Shown here in pieces: positions 21,280 to 28,115 of a stretch of 28,296 nucleotides of DNA (its first letter is position 1; each line of letters starts with the position of its first letter). Where the stretch lies: the IMG/VR virus record IMGVR_UViG_3300035099_000602, positions 1 to 28,296 of that record; one strand, given 5' to 3'. This DNA comes from a virus. Position numbers and translations under genes: made by a program. The notes below the pieces were generated by a model. It made no database searches. It saw only the letters and a list, made by a program, of their open reading frames with translations, and was not told the origin of the DNA.

Positions 21280-22308
21280 ATGGCGCTAAAAGGCGCAACG
21301 TACAGCAAAGACATCGTCGTTCCGAAGGGGGTTGCCGTTGTTTATCCCATTATAGACGGTGTTGTTGATGCGGACGGAGGAATAGACCTCGGGTATTGTC
21401 AGGAAGGTTCTCTTAAAATCACCGAGGAGATGAAAGAAAAATATACGGCCCGCGATAAATCGCGCGCGAAAATCATAGACAAGGTTGTTAAAACGGATTA
21501 TACGATGCCCATGAAATTGGTCAGCGTTAATCCGGACAACCTTGCACTGATTTTCCGCGCCACCAAGGGAAACCTCGAGCAAAACGCCGGCTCATACAGC
21601 GATACGGCGCTCAACATCATCGCGCCCGCCGCTCTTGACCGCGCGCAAAAACTCGGGAAGCGCGCCGTCTCAATTAAGAAAATTGATTATGACGGCGGAA
21701 CCTCGACCTTCACCGTCGGCGCAAAACTCTCGACCGGAGCCTCGACCGCAAGAATCATCTGGAAAACGGGAACCATCGTCGCGGGGTCGCTCTATGTCGC
21801 GGAGCTCACCGGCACAGATTTCATAAACGATGCCGTCCTCGCGGATGATAATAATCCGCCCGGAGCCGCCGTTCAGAATGGGGCCGTCGAGACAATCGAG
21901 GACATCGTATTGACAAAAACGGACGGTTCCGTTCGCTACGTTCTCGATACGGATTATGGCCTTGACCCCCGGTCCGGAACGGTTTTCTATCTCGAGGCGG
22001 GCGCAATCACGGCCGCGCAGGCGCTCAAGGGATATTTTGATTACGCCGAGCTTTCAGAAACCGTCATCCAGTCCGGCATCACTGGCGCGGAATATTATCA
22101 AGTGGAGATTCTCCCGGACAAGGACGAAAACGAAAATTGCATCGAATTTGTCGCTTGGAAATGCGCGATAAAATTCGACGGAGAACTGAAACTGGTAACC
22201 GAGGGAACTGATGAAATTAGCCTCGATGTGACGTTCACGCCGTTGGTCGGCGGCCCGGGAGCCACCGCCGAGGACCCGGTTTACCGTATGATTATTGACG
22301 AAAGCTAA
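21280..22308 (+). CDS. Tail tube protein with an inserted domain
   Basis: The 342-residue protein forms the non-contractile tail tube. Identification rests on position (after gp37, before the chaperone and tape measure) and on beta-rich patterns: an N-terminal strand block (GYCQEGSLKITEEMKEKYTA, then DYTMPMKLVSVNPDNLALIF) and a C-terminal block (YYQVEILPDKDENENCIEF, VAWKCAIKFDGELKLVTEGT, LDVTFTPL). Between them, about residues 135-250, two extra parts appear: a GASTARIIW...GTDFINDAVLADDN segment and a strand block (TKTDGSVRYVLDTDYGLDPR). These may be a surface-exposed Ig-like insert. AAAGGAG precedes the start. Confidence 0.85.
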   Translation: MALKGATYSKDIVVPKGVAVVYPIIDGVVDADGGIDLGYCQEGSLKITEEMKEKYTARDKSRAKIIDKVVKTDYTMPMKLVSVNPDNLALIFRATKGNLEQNAGSYSDTALNIIAPAALDRAQKLGKRAVSIKKIDYDGGTSTFTVGAKLSTGASTARIIWKTGTIVAGSLYVAELTGTDFINDAVLADDNNPPGAAVQNGAVETIEDIVLTKTDGSVRYVLDTDYGLDPRSGTVFYLEAGAITAAQALKGYFDYAELSETVIQSGITGAEYYQVEILPDKDENENCIEFVAWKCAIKFDGELKLVTEGTDEISLDVTFTPLVGGPGATAEDPVYRMIIDES

Positions 22309-22312
22309 ACCG

Positions 22313-22445
22313 TTGGAGTGCAGCGCTTCAGCGCCGCTTTCGTTACCGCCTGTGCGCAATACGCAGACAGGCGGCGAACGAATTCGCCGAAATTGGTGGA
22401 AATAAATTTCCGCATCCAAAGCGGCGATAAATCGCCGCACTCCAA
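22313..22445. repeat. Composite palindromic element before tail chaperone gene
   Basis: The 133-base intergenic segment is bounded by TTGGAGTGC (22313-22321) and GCACTCCAA (22437-22445), which are inverted repeats. It contains several hairpins: GCGCT/AGCGC, CGCCTGT/ACAGGCG, CGGCGAA/TTCGCCG and GCGGCGAT/ATCGCCGC. Its left part (about 79 bases) recurs in inverted orientation at 25440-25518, on the other side of the chaperone and tape-measure genes. The same terminal bracket occurs inside a gene at 7133-7191. Confidence 0.85.
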
Positions 22446-22467
22446 AATTATCAGGGAGGAAATACAA

Positions 22468-22860
22468 ATGAGAAAACAGGAGCTCGTTAAAATAGACGAC
22501 CACGAAATCGTCGTAAAAGAATTAAAGGTCAAACATGTTTATGAGCTCATTGAAAATTTATCGAGCTTAAATCTCGATTCGATAAGGACCGTTTGGATTC
22601 CGCGCGTCACCGACCTCGCGCCGGAGGAGCTGCTGGAAATGTACCCCTCCGAAATCGAAACGCTTTACGATGCGTTCGTGAAGGTGAATTCCAGTTTTTT
22701 TCGAATATCGAAAAAACTCGGCCTGCCCGAGGTGTTCGAGGCCGTCAAGCGAAAGATACTGTCGGAATTCTCAAACTCATCTGCATTCTTATCGAGGCCG
22801 GCCATGCCGACGTTTGGAACTACGGATATTCCCTCTTCCTTAAAACAATCGCCGCAATGA
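22468..22860 (+). CDS. Tail assembly chaperone, unshifted form
   Basis: The 130-residue protein is the unshifted product of the tail assembly chaperone gene that precedes the tape measure in long-tailed phages. The ATG at 22468 follows GGGAGG (22454-22459); an ATG at 22318 lies inside the palindromic element and is rejected. Residues 1-96 are a plausible helical protein (VKELKVKHVYELIENLSSLN, then FRISKKLGLPEVFEAVKRK). The last 34 residues (SEFSNSSAFLSRPAMPTF and on) have a different codon pattern, consistent with being an out-of-frame tail. Confidence 0.85.
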   Translation: MRKQELVKIDDHEIVVKELKVKHVYELIENLSSLNLDSIRTVWIPRVTDLAPEELLEMYPSEIETLYDAFVKVNSSFFRISKKLGLPEVFEAVKRKILSEFSNSSAFLSRPAMPTFGTTDIPSSLKQSPQ

Positions 22861-22916
22861 CGGACCTGGCGAAAGAGCGAAACGACGCGATGAAGAACGG
22901 GATGGAGCGAAAATAA
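22468..22916 (+). CDS. Tail assembly chaperone, -1 frameshift fusion form
   Basis: A -1 shift at GCGAAAG (22749-22755, codons CGA AAG) would join residues 1-96 to a second reading frame running to the stop at 22916, giving 149 residues. The extra part (DTVGILKLICILIEAGHADV, then WNYGYSLFLKTIAAMTDLA and RNDAMKNGMERK) looks like real protein and ends one base before the tape-measure start. Lambda's G/GT genes use GGGAAAG in the same place, so the site differs by one base. No strong downstream stem is visible. A second possible site is TTTTTTT at 22695-22701. Confidence 0.75.
22749..22755 (+). promoter_or_regulatory. Candidate -1 ribosomal frameshift site GCGAAAG
   Basis: In the zero frame the bases are read CGA AAG; after a -1 slip they are read GCG AAA. 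Codon use switches here: upstream the zero frame has the usual C/G-ending codons, downstream the -1 frame does. The lambda G/T site is GGGAAAG. A GAGGTG lies at 22729-22734, rather far upstream for a stimulating ribosome site. Confidence 0.65.
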
Positions 22917-25439
22917 ATGGCAGGCTCTCAAAAATCTTTTGTGGCTGAAATATTAATCAAGGCGCGAGACCTCGCATCGAAAGAACTCGCCAAAATTCAG
23001 GGGGCCTTCGATAACATAAAATCCGGCATTTCCGGCGTGTTCGATTCCATCATAAATCTCAAAAACGCCATCATTGGCCTTGTCGCCGGGGCGATTGTCA
23101 AGGGTTTGTATAATATCGGAAAACACTTGACCGATATGGCCTCCGCGAGCGAGACCGCCCGGCTCCAGCTCGAAGTTCTTACCGGGTCCGCGACCGCCGC
23201 CGCGGACGCTTTGAAATTCATCGAGGATTTTGAAGCAAAAAATTTAGTCTATGACCTCGTCGAAATCAGAGAGGCTTTTCAGGAAATGTCAATAAAGGGA
23301 CTTGATGCGAAGGCGGATATGCAGGCTATCGGAGACGCCGCGGCGGTCACCGGACAAGGTCTCGTAGACGTCGCGTCGAGCTTTAGTATGGCCACAATGG
23401 GCATGTTTCGCGGCCTGAGGCAATATGGAATACAAGCGGCGGATGAAGGCGGCAAGGTCGTATTCAAATGGACTCAGGACGGCCAGACGATGGTCAAAGT
23501 CGCCCAAAATTCCGCGGCCGGAATCGAAGCGGCGCTTCGGGATGTGTTCGAGAAAAAATTCGCGGGCGGCATGGCAAATCTCCAAAATTCATGGGCGGGC
23601 ATGTGGAAACAGATGGAGAACGTCTGGAACGATTTCAAACGCGCCATCATGAAAGCGGGCCTGTTCGATTTCCTCAAGGCGGGCCTTCGAGAAGTGTTGA
23701 ATTGGATACTCAAGCTCAAACGCGACGGGCGGCTGGACGACTGGGCGCGCGGAATCGCATCGGCGATTAAGGCGGCAATTGTGACGACTATATATTTTGT
23801 GGCCACATTGAAAGATGTCTTCGGTGGATGGTTTAATATGATGCGGTTAAATCTGGTTTTATTTAATAAATTTATTCTCGCTAATCTATGGGCGATTGAA
23901 CAATTATTGAAAGCGCTAAAAACAATCGGGGAATATACGAAACAGGATTGGCTCGTCAAGGCCGCCGATGCGGGTTTGAAATATCTGGGAATGGCCCAAA
24001 ATAAATTGCGAGAAATAAATCAAAAACAATTTGCCGCAATGACGGATTCATCTCTCGTCGCGGCAAGAAAATTAATCGCCGATATAGATAGAGAATCCGA
24101 AAGAGTTGCCATAACCACCGGCGAAAGCCGCCGGCCCGCCGGAAAATCCGATGCGGCCGCGGCCGCGAAAGGTGCAGCCGATAAGAAAAAAGAGGTCGCG
24201 GATAAGGAGATCCAGGAAGAGGACAAGCGCTGGCAATTGTATTTAAAAATCTATCAGGCTTATGCGGAAAAAACAATTGAAATATATAAGGATATGTATG
24301 ACCGGGGGGAAATTGACGCGGAGGAATTTTATGCCCAAAAAATAGGATGGATTGGGAATTTGTGGGAAGCGGAAAAGCAATATTTATCTTGGAAATTAAA
24401 GACCGCAAAAACCGACGAACAGCGTTCGGACGTCCAGACACAATATGCCGAACAGGAAATACAATATCAAAAACGATTGATCGAATTGCAGCGGGAGAAA
24501 AATGCGGCCCTTATCGAGGAGGCGCGGCGGAGAAAAGAAATATCCGATTTAATTGCCGACGCTCAGGAGCGCGCGAAATACGCGGGGATCGCGGAGGGCG
24601 ACATCCGCGCGAGGCAGAATCGAGAGCTCGAGGAAAAACAACAAGGATGGGCAAAAGAGCTTGATGAAATAGATAAAATGAATGCGACGAAAGAGGAAAA
24701 GGAAAATTTATTGAATGCCCGTATGGCCGCGCAAAATGCGGAATTGATTGCGCTCAAGAAAAAACAAAATAGGGAATATCAGGAATATATGCTTACGAAC
24801 GAGGCGGAAGTGGCGGGCGGCATGGCTAATATTTTCGGGGATATGTATGAGTTGAGCGGCCGGAAGGCGAAAGAATTTTTCTACCTACAAAAGGCCTTTT
24901 CGATTGCGGAGGCTATTATTAACGCGCAGCTCGCCGCGTCGAAAGCGCTGGCGCAGGGCGGAATGTGGGCCATTCCGCTCGCCGCGATTATTTACGCGCA
25001 GGCGATGACTCGCGTCGCCCTGATTGCGGCCCAGCGGCCCGGTATGGCCAAGGGGGGCCTCATCCCCGGAGTGTCGTCCTCGCCCACTGCGGACGACATT
25101 CTCATCCGAGCGACTCGCGGAGAATTCGTGCAGCCGGTGGACGTCGTCCAATATTACGGGCGGCAGGCGATGGAGGCGTTGCGTTTAAAACTCGTTCCGC
25201 GCGAGCTGTTTGCAGGTTTGCAATTCCGCATGAACATTCCGGCGGTCCCGCAAACCGCGTTCGCCGGTGGCGGGTTCGTAACGTCAGGGGCATCCGGTGG
25301 GACGAGGCCGATAAATATAGTGAACATCATTGACCCGCATGAGATAGATAGATATCTCGCGTCGCCGGACGGACAAAACGCCGTCCTGAACGTGCTATCG
25401 AGCCGCGCGCTTGCGGCGAGGAGGATTTTATCGTCTTAA
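22917..25439 (+). CDS. Tape measure protein
   Basis: The 840-residue protein sets tail length and helps DNA entry. It starts with MAGSQKSFVAEILIKARDLA and is mostly helical. Hydrophobic segments occur near residues 45-62 (NAIIGLVAGAIVKGLYNI) and 285-310 (AAIVTTIYFVATLKDVFGGW). A long coiled-coil zone (about 400-640) contains Ala/Lys/Glu-rich runs (AAAAKGAADKKKEVADKE). Near the C-terminus the typical AKGGLIPGVSSSPTADDILI appears (about residue 705) and then RATRGEFVQ. The start follows the chaperone stop within one base. No lysozyme or peptidase domain is seen. Confidence 0.92.
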   Translation: MAGSQKSFVAEILIKARDLASKELAKIQGAFDNIKSGISGVFDSIINLKNAIIGLVAGAIVKGLYNIGKHLTDMASASETARLQLEVLTGSATAAADALKFIEDFEAKNLVYDLVEIREAFQEMSIKGLDAKADMQAIGDAAAVTGQGLVDVASSFSMATMGMFRGLRQYGIQAADEGGKVVFKWTQDGQTMVKVAQNSAAGIEAALRDVFEKKFAGGMANLQNSWAGMWKQMENVWNDFKRAIMKAGLFDFLKAGLREVLNWILKLKRDGRLDDWARGIASAIKAAIVTTIYFVATLKDVFGGWFNMMRLNLVLFNKFILANLWAIEQLLKALKTIGEYTKQDWLVKAADAGLKYLGMAQNKLREINQKQFAAMTDSSLVAARKLIADIDRESERVAITTGESRRPAGKSDAAAAAKGAADKKKEVADKEIQEEDKRWQLYLKIYQAYAEKTIEIYKDMYDRGEIDAEEFYAQKIGWIGNLWEAEKQYLSWKLKTAKTDEQRSDVQTQYAEQEIQYQKRLIELQREKNAALIEEARRRKEISDLIADAQERAKYAGIAEGDIRARQNRELEEKQQGWAKELDEIDKMNATKEEKENLLNARMAAQNAELIALKKKQNREYQEYMLTNEAEVAGGMANIFGDMYELSGRKAKEFFYLQKAFSIAEAIINAQLAASKALAQGGMWAIPLAAIIYAQAMTRVALIAAQRPGMAKGGLIPGVSSSPTADDILIRATRGEFVQPVDVVQYYGRQAMEALRLKLVPRELFAGLQFRMNIPAVPQTAFAGGGFVTSGASGGTRPINIVNIIDPHEIDRYLASPDGQNAVLNVLSSRALAARRILSS

Positions 25440-25518
25440 CTCGGCGAATAAATTCGCCGTCTGTCTGTGTATTGCGCGCAGGCGGTAACGAAAGCGGCGG
25501 TAAACCGCCGCACTTCAA
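25440..25518. repeat. Inverted copy of the palindromic element after tape measure
   Basis: The reverse complement of this segment aligns with 22313-22391 over about 79 bases, including an identical core around GCTTTCGTTACCGCCTG and near-identical GCGCAATAC and CAGACAG blocks. It has its own hairpins CGGCGAA/TTCGCCG and GCGGCGGT/ACCGCCGC and an end CGCACTTCAA related to GCACTCCAA. The two copies therefore form a large inverted repeat around the 2994-base cassette 22446-25439. Confidence 0.85.
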
Positions 25519-25532
25519 AATGGAAATTTAAA

Positions 25533-26093
25533 ATGGATATCGCTGCATACCTGACCATCGCGCCCAACTGGGCCAGCCCTGTGACCGTCAGCCACATCTG
25601 GATGACTGGGATGCTCAGGTCCGAACCCGGGCTGGAACAGCGGTCTGGGCTGCTCACATGGCCGCGCCGGAAAATAAAATATCAATTAGATATTTTCGAC
25701 GAGGAGGAGGCCCGGCGTATCAAGCGGCATTTTTATAAATATTTACATAAAATATTCGGCGTTCCAATTTGGCCCGACGATACATATCTCACCGCCGAAG
25801 CCGCCACAGGACAAAAAATTCTTATGGTCGAATCAACTCTATACCGGCGATTCGTGGCAGGCGGGCGGGTCATTCTCCTCGACCCCGCCGATTATACGAA
25901 TTTTGAAGCGGGCGTGATTGATGTGGTTGCCGAAACTCAAATCACGCTCGTTGATGAACTCGATAACACTTGGCCCGAAAACACACTCGTTTATCCCCTC
26001 CTCGCGGCCCGGCTGGCGGCCTCTCAGGAAATCCGCATCCCTGTCCCGAAGCTCGGCGAAATATCCATCGAAGCGATTGAGGCATTTGAATAA
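25533..26093 (+). CDS. Distal tail protein, first of a pair
   Basis: The 186-residue protein starts at 25533, after the palindromic element, with a weak ATGGAAA-type ribosome site; the ATG at 25467 lies inside the element and is rejected. It is beta-rich with Trp in MDIAAYLTIAPNWASPVTVS and WPRRKIKYQLDIFDEEEARR, then RIKRHFYKYLHKIFGVPIWP. It resembles the small proteins after the tape measure in GTA-like and D3112-like phages, probably part of the tail tip. The next gene has a similar plan (F...GxPxW), so the two may be diverged paralogues. No exact family is claimed. Confidence 0.7.
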   Translation: MDIAAYLTIAPNWASPVTVSHIWMTGMLRSEPGLEQRSGLLTWPRRKIKYQLDIFDEEEARRIKRHFYKYLHKIFGVPIWPDDTYLTAEAATGQKILMVESTLYRRFVAGGRVILLDPADYTNFEAGVIDVVAETQITLVDELDNTWPENTLVYPLLAARLAASQEIRIPVPKLGEISIEAIEAFE

Positions 26094-26704
26094 TGAGCTG
26101 GCCGCAATTTTTTAATTACGATTTATTTCTCACGCGCCCGAATTGGATTTCAGCGCCCATCCACGGGTATGACCATTCCTATGAACTCGTCAAAAACATT
26201 GGATTGGAATATTCTGGCAGCCGCGACCTCGAGACGGCATTCCGGCTGAGGGCGTCATATACGGGCCTTTCCCGCGCGGAAATCGCCGACGTGAGTAATT
26301 TCTTCGACGACAAAAGGGGTAGACTACGGCCGTTCTGGATTCCTTCTTGGCAGGCTGATATCCGCGTCGTGACCCCATTTAAATTTGATGAAATAACTAT
26401 CGAAATCGAGGATTGCGAATATCCGACATTTTGGCTGCCGAATAAAATTATCGGCCGGTTCTTGTTTTTCGAGTGGCCGGACTGGGGCTATAAACTCCAA
26501 AAGGTCATGGCGGCGGATGATACGCACATCACGTGCGGCACGATGAACCGCGATTGTTCCGCCGCCGAGCTGCCGTTTCTGATGGTGAGTTTTTTATATT
26601 TTGTCCGGTTCGATATTGACGAACTAGAAATAAATTACATACAGCCGGGCGTCGGGGATATGGAGCTAACATTTAAAACCGTTTATATGGAGTTGGATGA
26701 ATAA
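26093..26704 (+). CDS. Distal tail protein, second of a pair
   Basis: The 203-residue protein starts within the stop of the previous gene (TAATG). It is beta-rich and aromatic: MSWPQFFNYDLFLTRPNW, RLRASYTGLSRAEIADVSNF, FFDDKRGRLRPFWIPSWQAD, VRFDIDELEINYIQPGVGDM. The RGRxxPFWIPSW block resembles the DUF2460-like and other distal-tail proteins that precede the DUF2163 protein in GTA-like tails, and the order here fits that. It also ends with the TAATG overlap to the next gene. Confidence 0.75.
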   Translation: MSWPQFFNYDLFLTRPNWISAPIHGYDHSYELVKNIGLEYSGSRDLETAFRLRASYTGLSRAEIADVSNFFDDKRGRLRPFWIPSWQADIRVVTPFKFDEITIEIEDCEYPTFWLPNKIIGRFLFFEWPDWGYKLQKVMAADDTHITCGTMNRDCSAAELPFLMVSFLYFVRFDIDELEINYIQPGVGDMELTFKTVYMELDE

Positions 26705-27528
26705 TGAAAATACCGCCCAGTAAGTATTTTTTGGTAAAAGAGCTGGATGAGGTCCGGCTCCCATGCGAATTATATAAAATTACCCGCGGCTCGACGAGTT
26801 GGTATTATACGTCCGGCGACGTGGCCGTCGCCAATCCGTCCGACCCGAATCATCCATATGAGCCGGCGACCATCCAGCGAGGGACTATTCAATTCAATTC
26901 GAATCTCGAATCGAATGCGCTCGAAATAACGTTTGCAAAGACCAACCCGGCCCTCATCGGGTACCTCGCGGTCGCGCCGGTAAATCTTGCGACGATAGAA
27001 ATCCGAAAACTGTTCCGCGACCAAGACCCGCCGGAAACAGTTTTGATTTTCAAAGGGCAAATCAGGTCGGTTAATATCGCAGGCCTCACCGTGAAGGCTA
27101 CTTGCGTCGGGCTGGATTATTTTTTAAAGCAAACTATTCCAAAACAGCATTATCAGCCTGAATGCAATTGGTCCGTTTTCGGGCAGCAATGCGGCAAATC
27201 GGACTTTTTTTTCCGCATTCATCCGACCGTCACCGTGTCCGGAGATGGGAAAACCCTATCGAGTAAATTGTTTGATGACCATGACGATGGCTGGTGGACG
27301 CTCGGGTGGGTGGAATATAGTTACTCGAATTCGCTTATCGTGAATCATATTGGGCAGGATATTACGCTTCAGACGGCCATCCCCGGACTCGAGACGGGAA
27401 TGAAGGTTTACGTATGGCCCGGATGCGACGGGAAAATCACAACGTGCCGCGATAAATATAATTGGGTTAATCATTTTGGCGGCCACCCATATATCCCGCT
27501 CGACAACCCATGCCTATGGATACCATAA
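26704..27528 (+). CDS. Tail protein, DUF2163 plus BR0599 domains
   Basis: The 274-residue protein matches the DUF2163/phage BR0599 family of GTA-like siphovirus tails. The N-terminal DUF2163 part covers residues 10-145 (CELYKITRGSTSWYYTSGDV, then FNSNLESNALEITFAKTNPA). The BR0599 part has cysteines at ECNWSVFGQQCGKSD and the signature PGCDGKITTCRDKYNWVNHF, GGHPYIPLDNP at the end. The family is the hub or tail-tip baseplate and often has a metal or disulfide cluster; the four cysteines fit. Overlap with both neighbours is one base. Confidence 0.92.
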   Translation: MKIPPSKYFLVKELDEVRLPCELYKITRGSTSWYYTSGDVAVANPSDPNHPYEPATIQRGTIQFNSNLESNALEITFAKTNPALIGYLAVAPVNLATIEIRKLFRDQDPPETVLIFKGQIRSVNIAGLTVKATCVGLDYFLKQTIPKQHYQPECNWSVFGQQCGKSDFFFRIHPTVTVSGDGKTLSSKLFDDHDDGWWTLGWVEYSYSNSLIVNHIGQDITLQTAIPGLETGMKVYVWPGCDGKITTCRDKYNWVNHFGGHPYIPLDNPCLWIP

Positions 27529-28115
27529 TGGAAGAGGCTCAAGGCTCCAGACTCAATACTCACGGAATATATCAAAAAGGCGCCGCAATCGCCGCGCTCG
27601 AGGGCGAGCTTTCGAGCTGGCTCGGAACGCCATATCGTCATAAATCCGCCGTAAAACAGGGCGGCGCAGACTGCATTGGATTTCTCGTCGGCGTCCTCAA
27701 AAATCAAAGGGTGCTGGCGCCGAATTTTAAAATACCGATATATCCCCCTGACTGGCATCTTCACAAGGACCGAGAAATCTTACTCAATGAATTTTTAAAA
27801 CGACCGGAATTGTTCATCGAGGTGTCCCTCGATGAGCTTCGCTCCGGCGATATAGTATTGTTCAAATTCGGAAAAACGCTCGCGCATTGCGCGATTTATT
27901 TTGAAACATATGCGCCGTTGCGTATAAATACCGCCGACGGCGGCGGCGCTCCAACTGGAGAGATTTATCATTCGGTCTCGAATATCGGCGTCATCAAAAC
28001 GCCGTATTCGCAATGGCGCCCGCGCGCGAGACGGGCCTTCCGAATTATTGGAGCGCCTGCGACCCCGCAGGTAAATACCACCGAGGGCGGCGGCGCTCCA
28101 TTGGAGAATATATGA
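27528..28115 (+). CDS. NlpC/P60 peptidase of the tail tip
   Basis: The start at 27528 (TAATG) is preferred over 27510 because its neighbours use the same one-base overlap. The 195-residue protein is an NlpC/P60 cysteine peptidase: Cys49 in GGADCIGFLVG and His120 in LAHCAIYF; WLGTPYRHKS is the usual N-terminal loop. It would cut peptidoglycan during DNA entry. Two repeat elements are translated: residues 133-143 (INTADGGGAPT) in a loop after the histidine strand, and 176-195 at the C-terminus (GAPATPQ... TTEGGGAPLENI). The stop overlaps the next start by four bases. Confidence 0.9.
   Translation: MEEAQGSRLNTHGIYQKGAAIAALEGELSSWLGTPYRHKSAVKQGGADCIGFLVGVLKNQRVLAPNFKIPIYPPDWHLHKDREILLNEFLKRPELFIEVSLDELRSGDIVLFKFGKTLAHCAIYFETYAPLRINTADGGGAPTGEIYHSVSNIGVIKTPYSQWRPRARRAFRIIGAPATPQVNTTEGGGAPLENI
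27924..27960. repeat. GGCGGCGGCGCTCCA element inside NlpC gene, first
   Basis: TAAATACCGCCGACGGCGGC followed by GGCGCTCCAACTGGAG matches the right half of the element at 28048-28101, with TAAATACC and GGCGGCGGCGCTCCA shared. It gives INTADGGGAPTGE in the peptidase. Confidence 0.65.
28048..28101. repeat. TTGGAGCGCC...GGCGCTCCAT element inside NlpC gene, second
   Basis: The 54-base element is bounded by TTGGAGCGCC and GGCGGCGCTCCA inverted ends and has an internal hairpin CCTGCG/CGCAGG. It encodes the C-terminal residues GAPATPQVNTTEGGGAPL of the peptidase, ending 11 bases before the stop. It is the most complete member of its class. Confidence 0.8.

Noticed and set aside
22318-22467. Upstream extension of the tail chaperone gene
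   Set aside because: The extension would be translated palindromic element; the strong GGGAGG before the ATG at 22468 sets the start.
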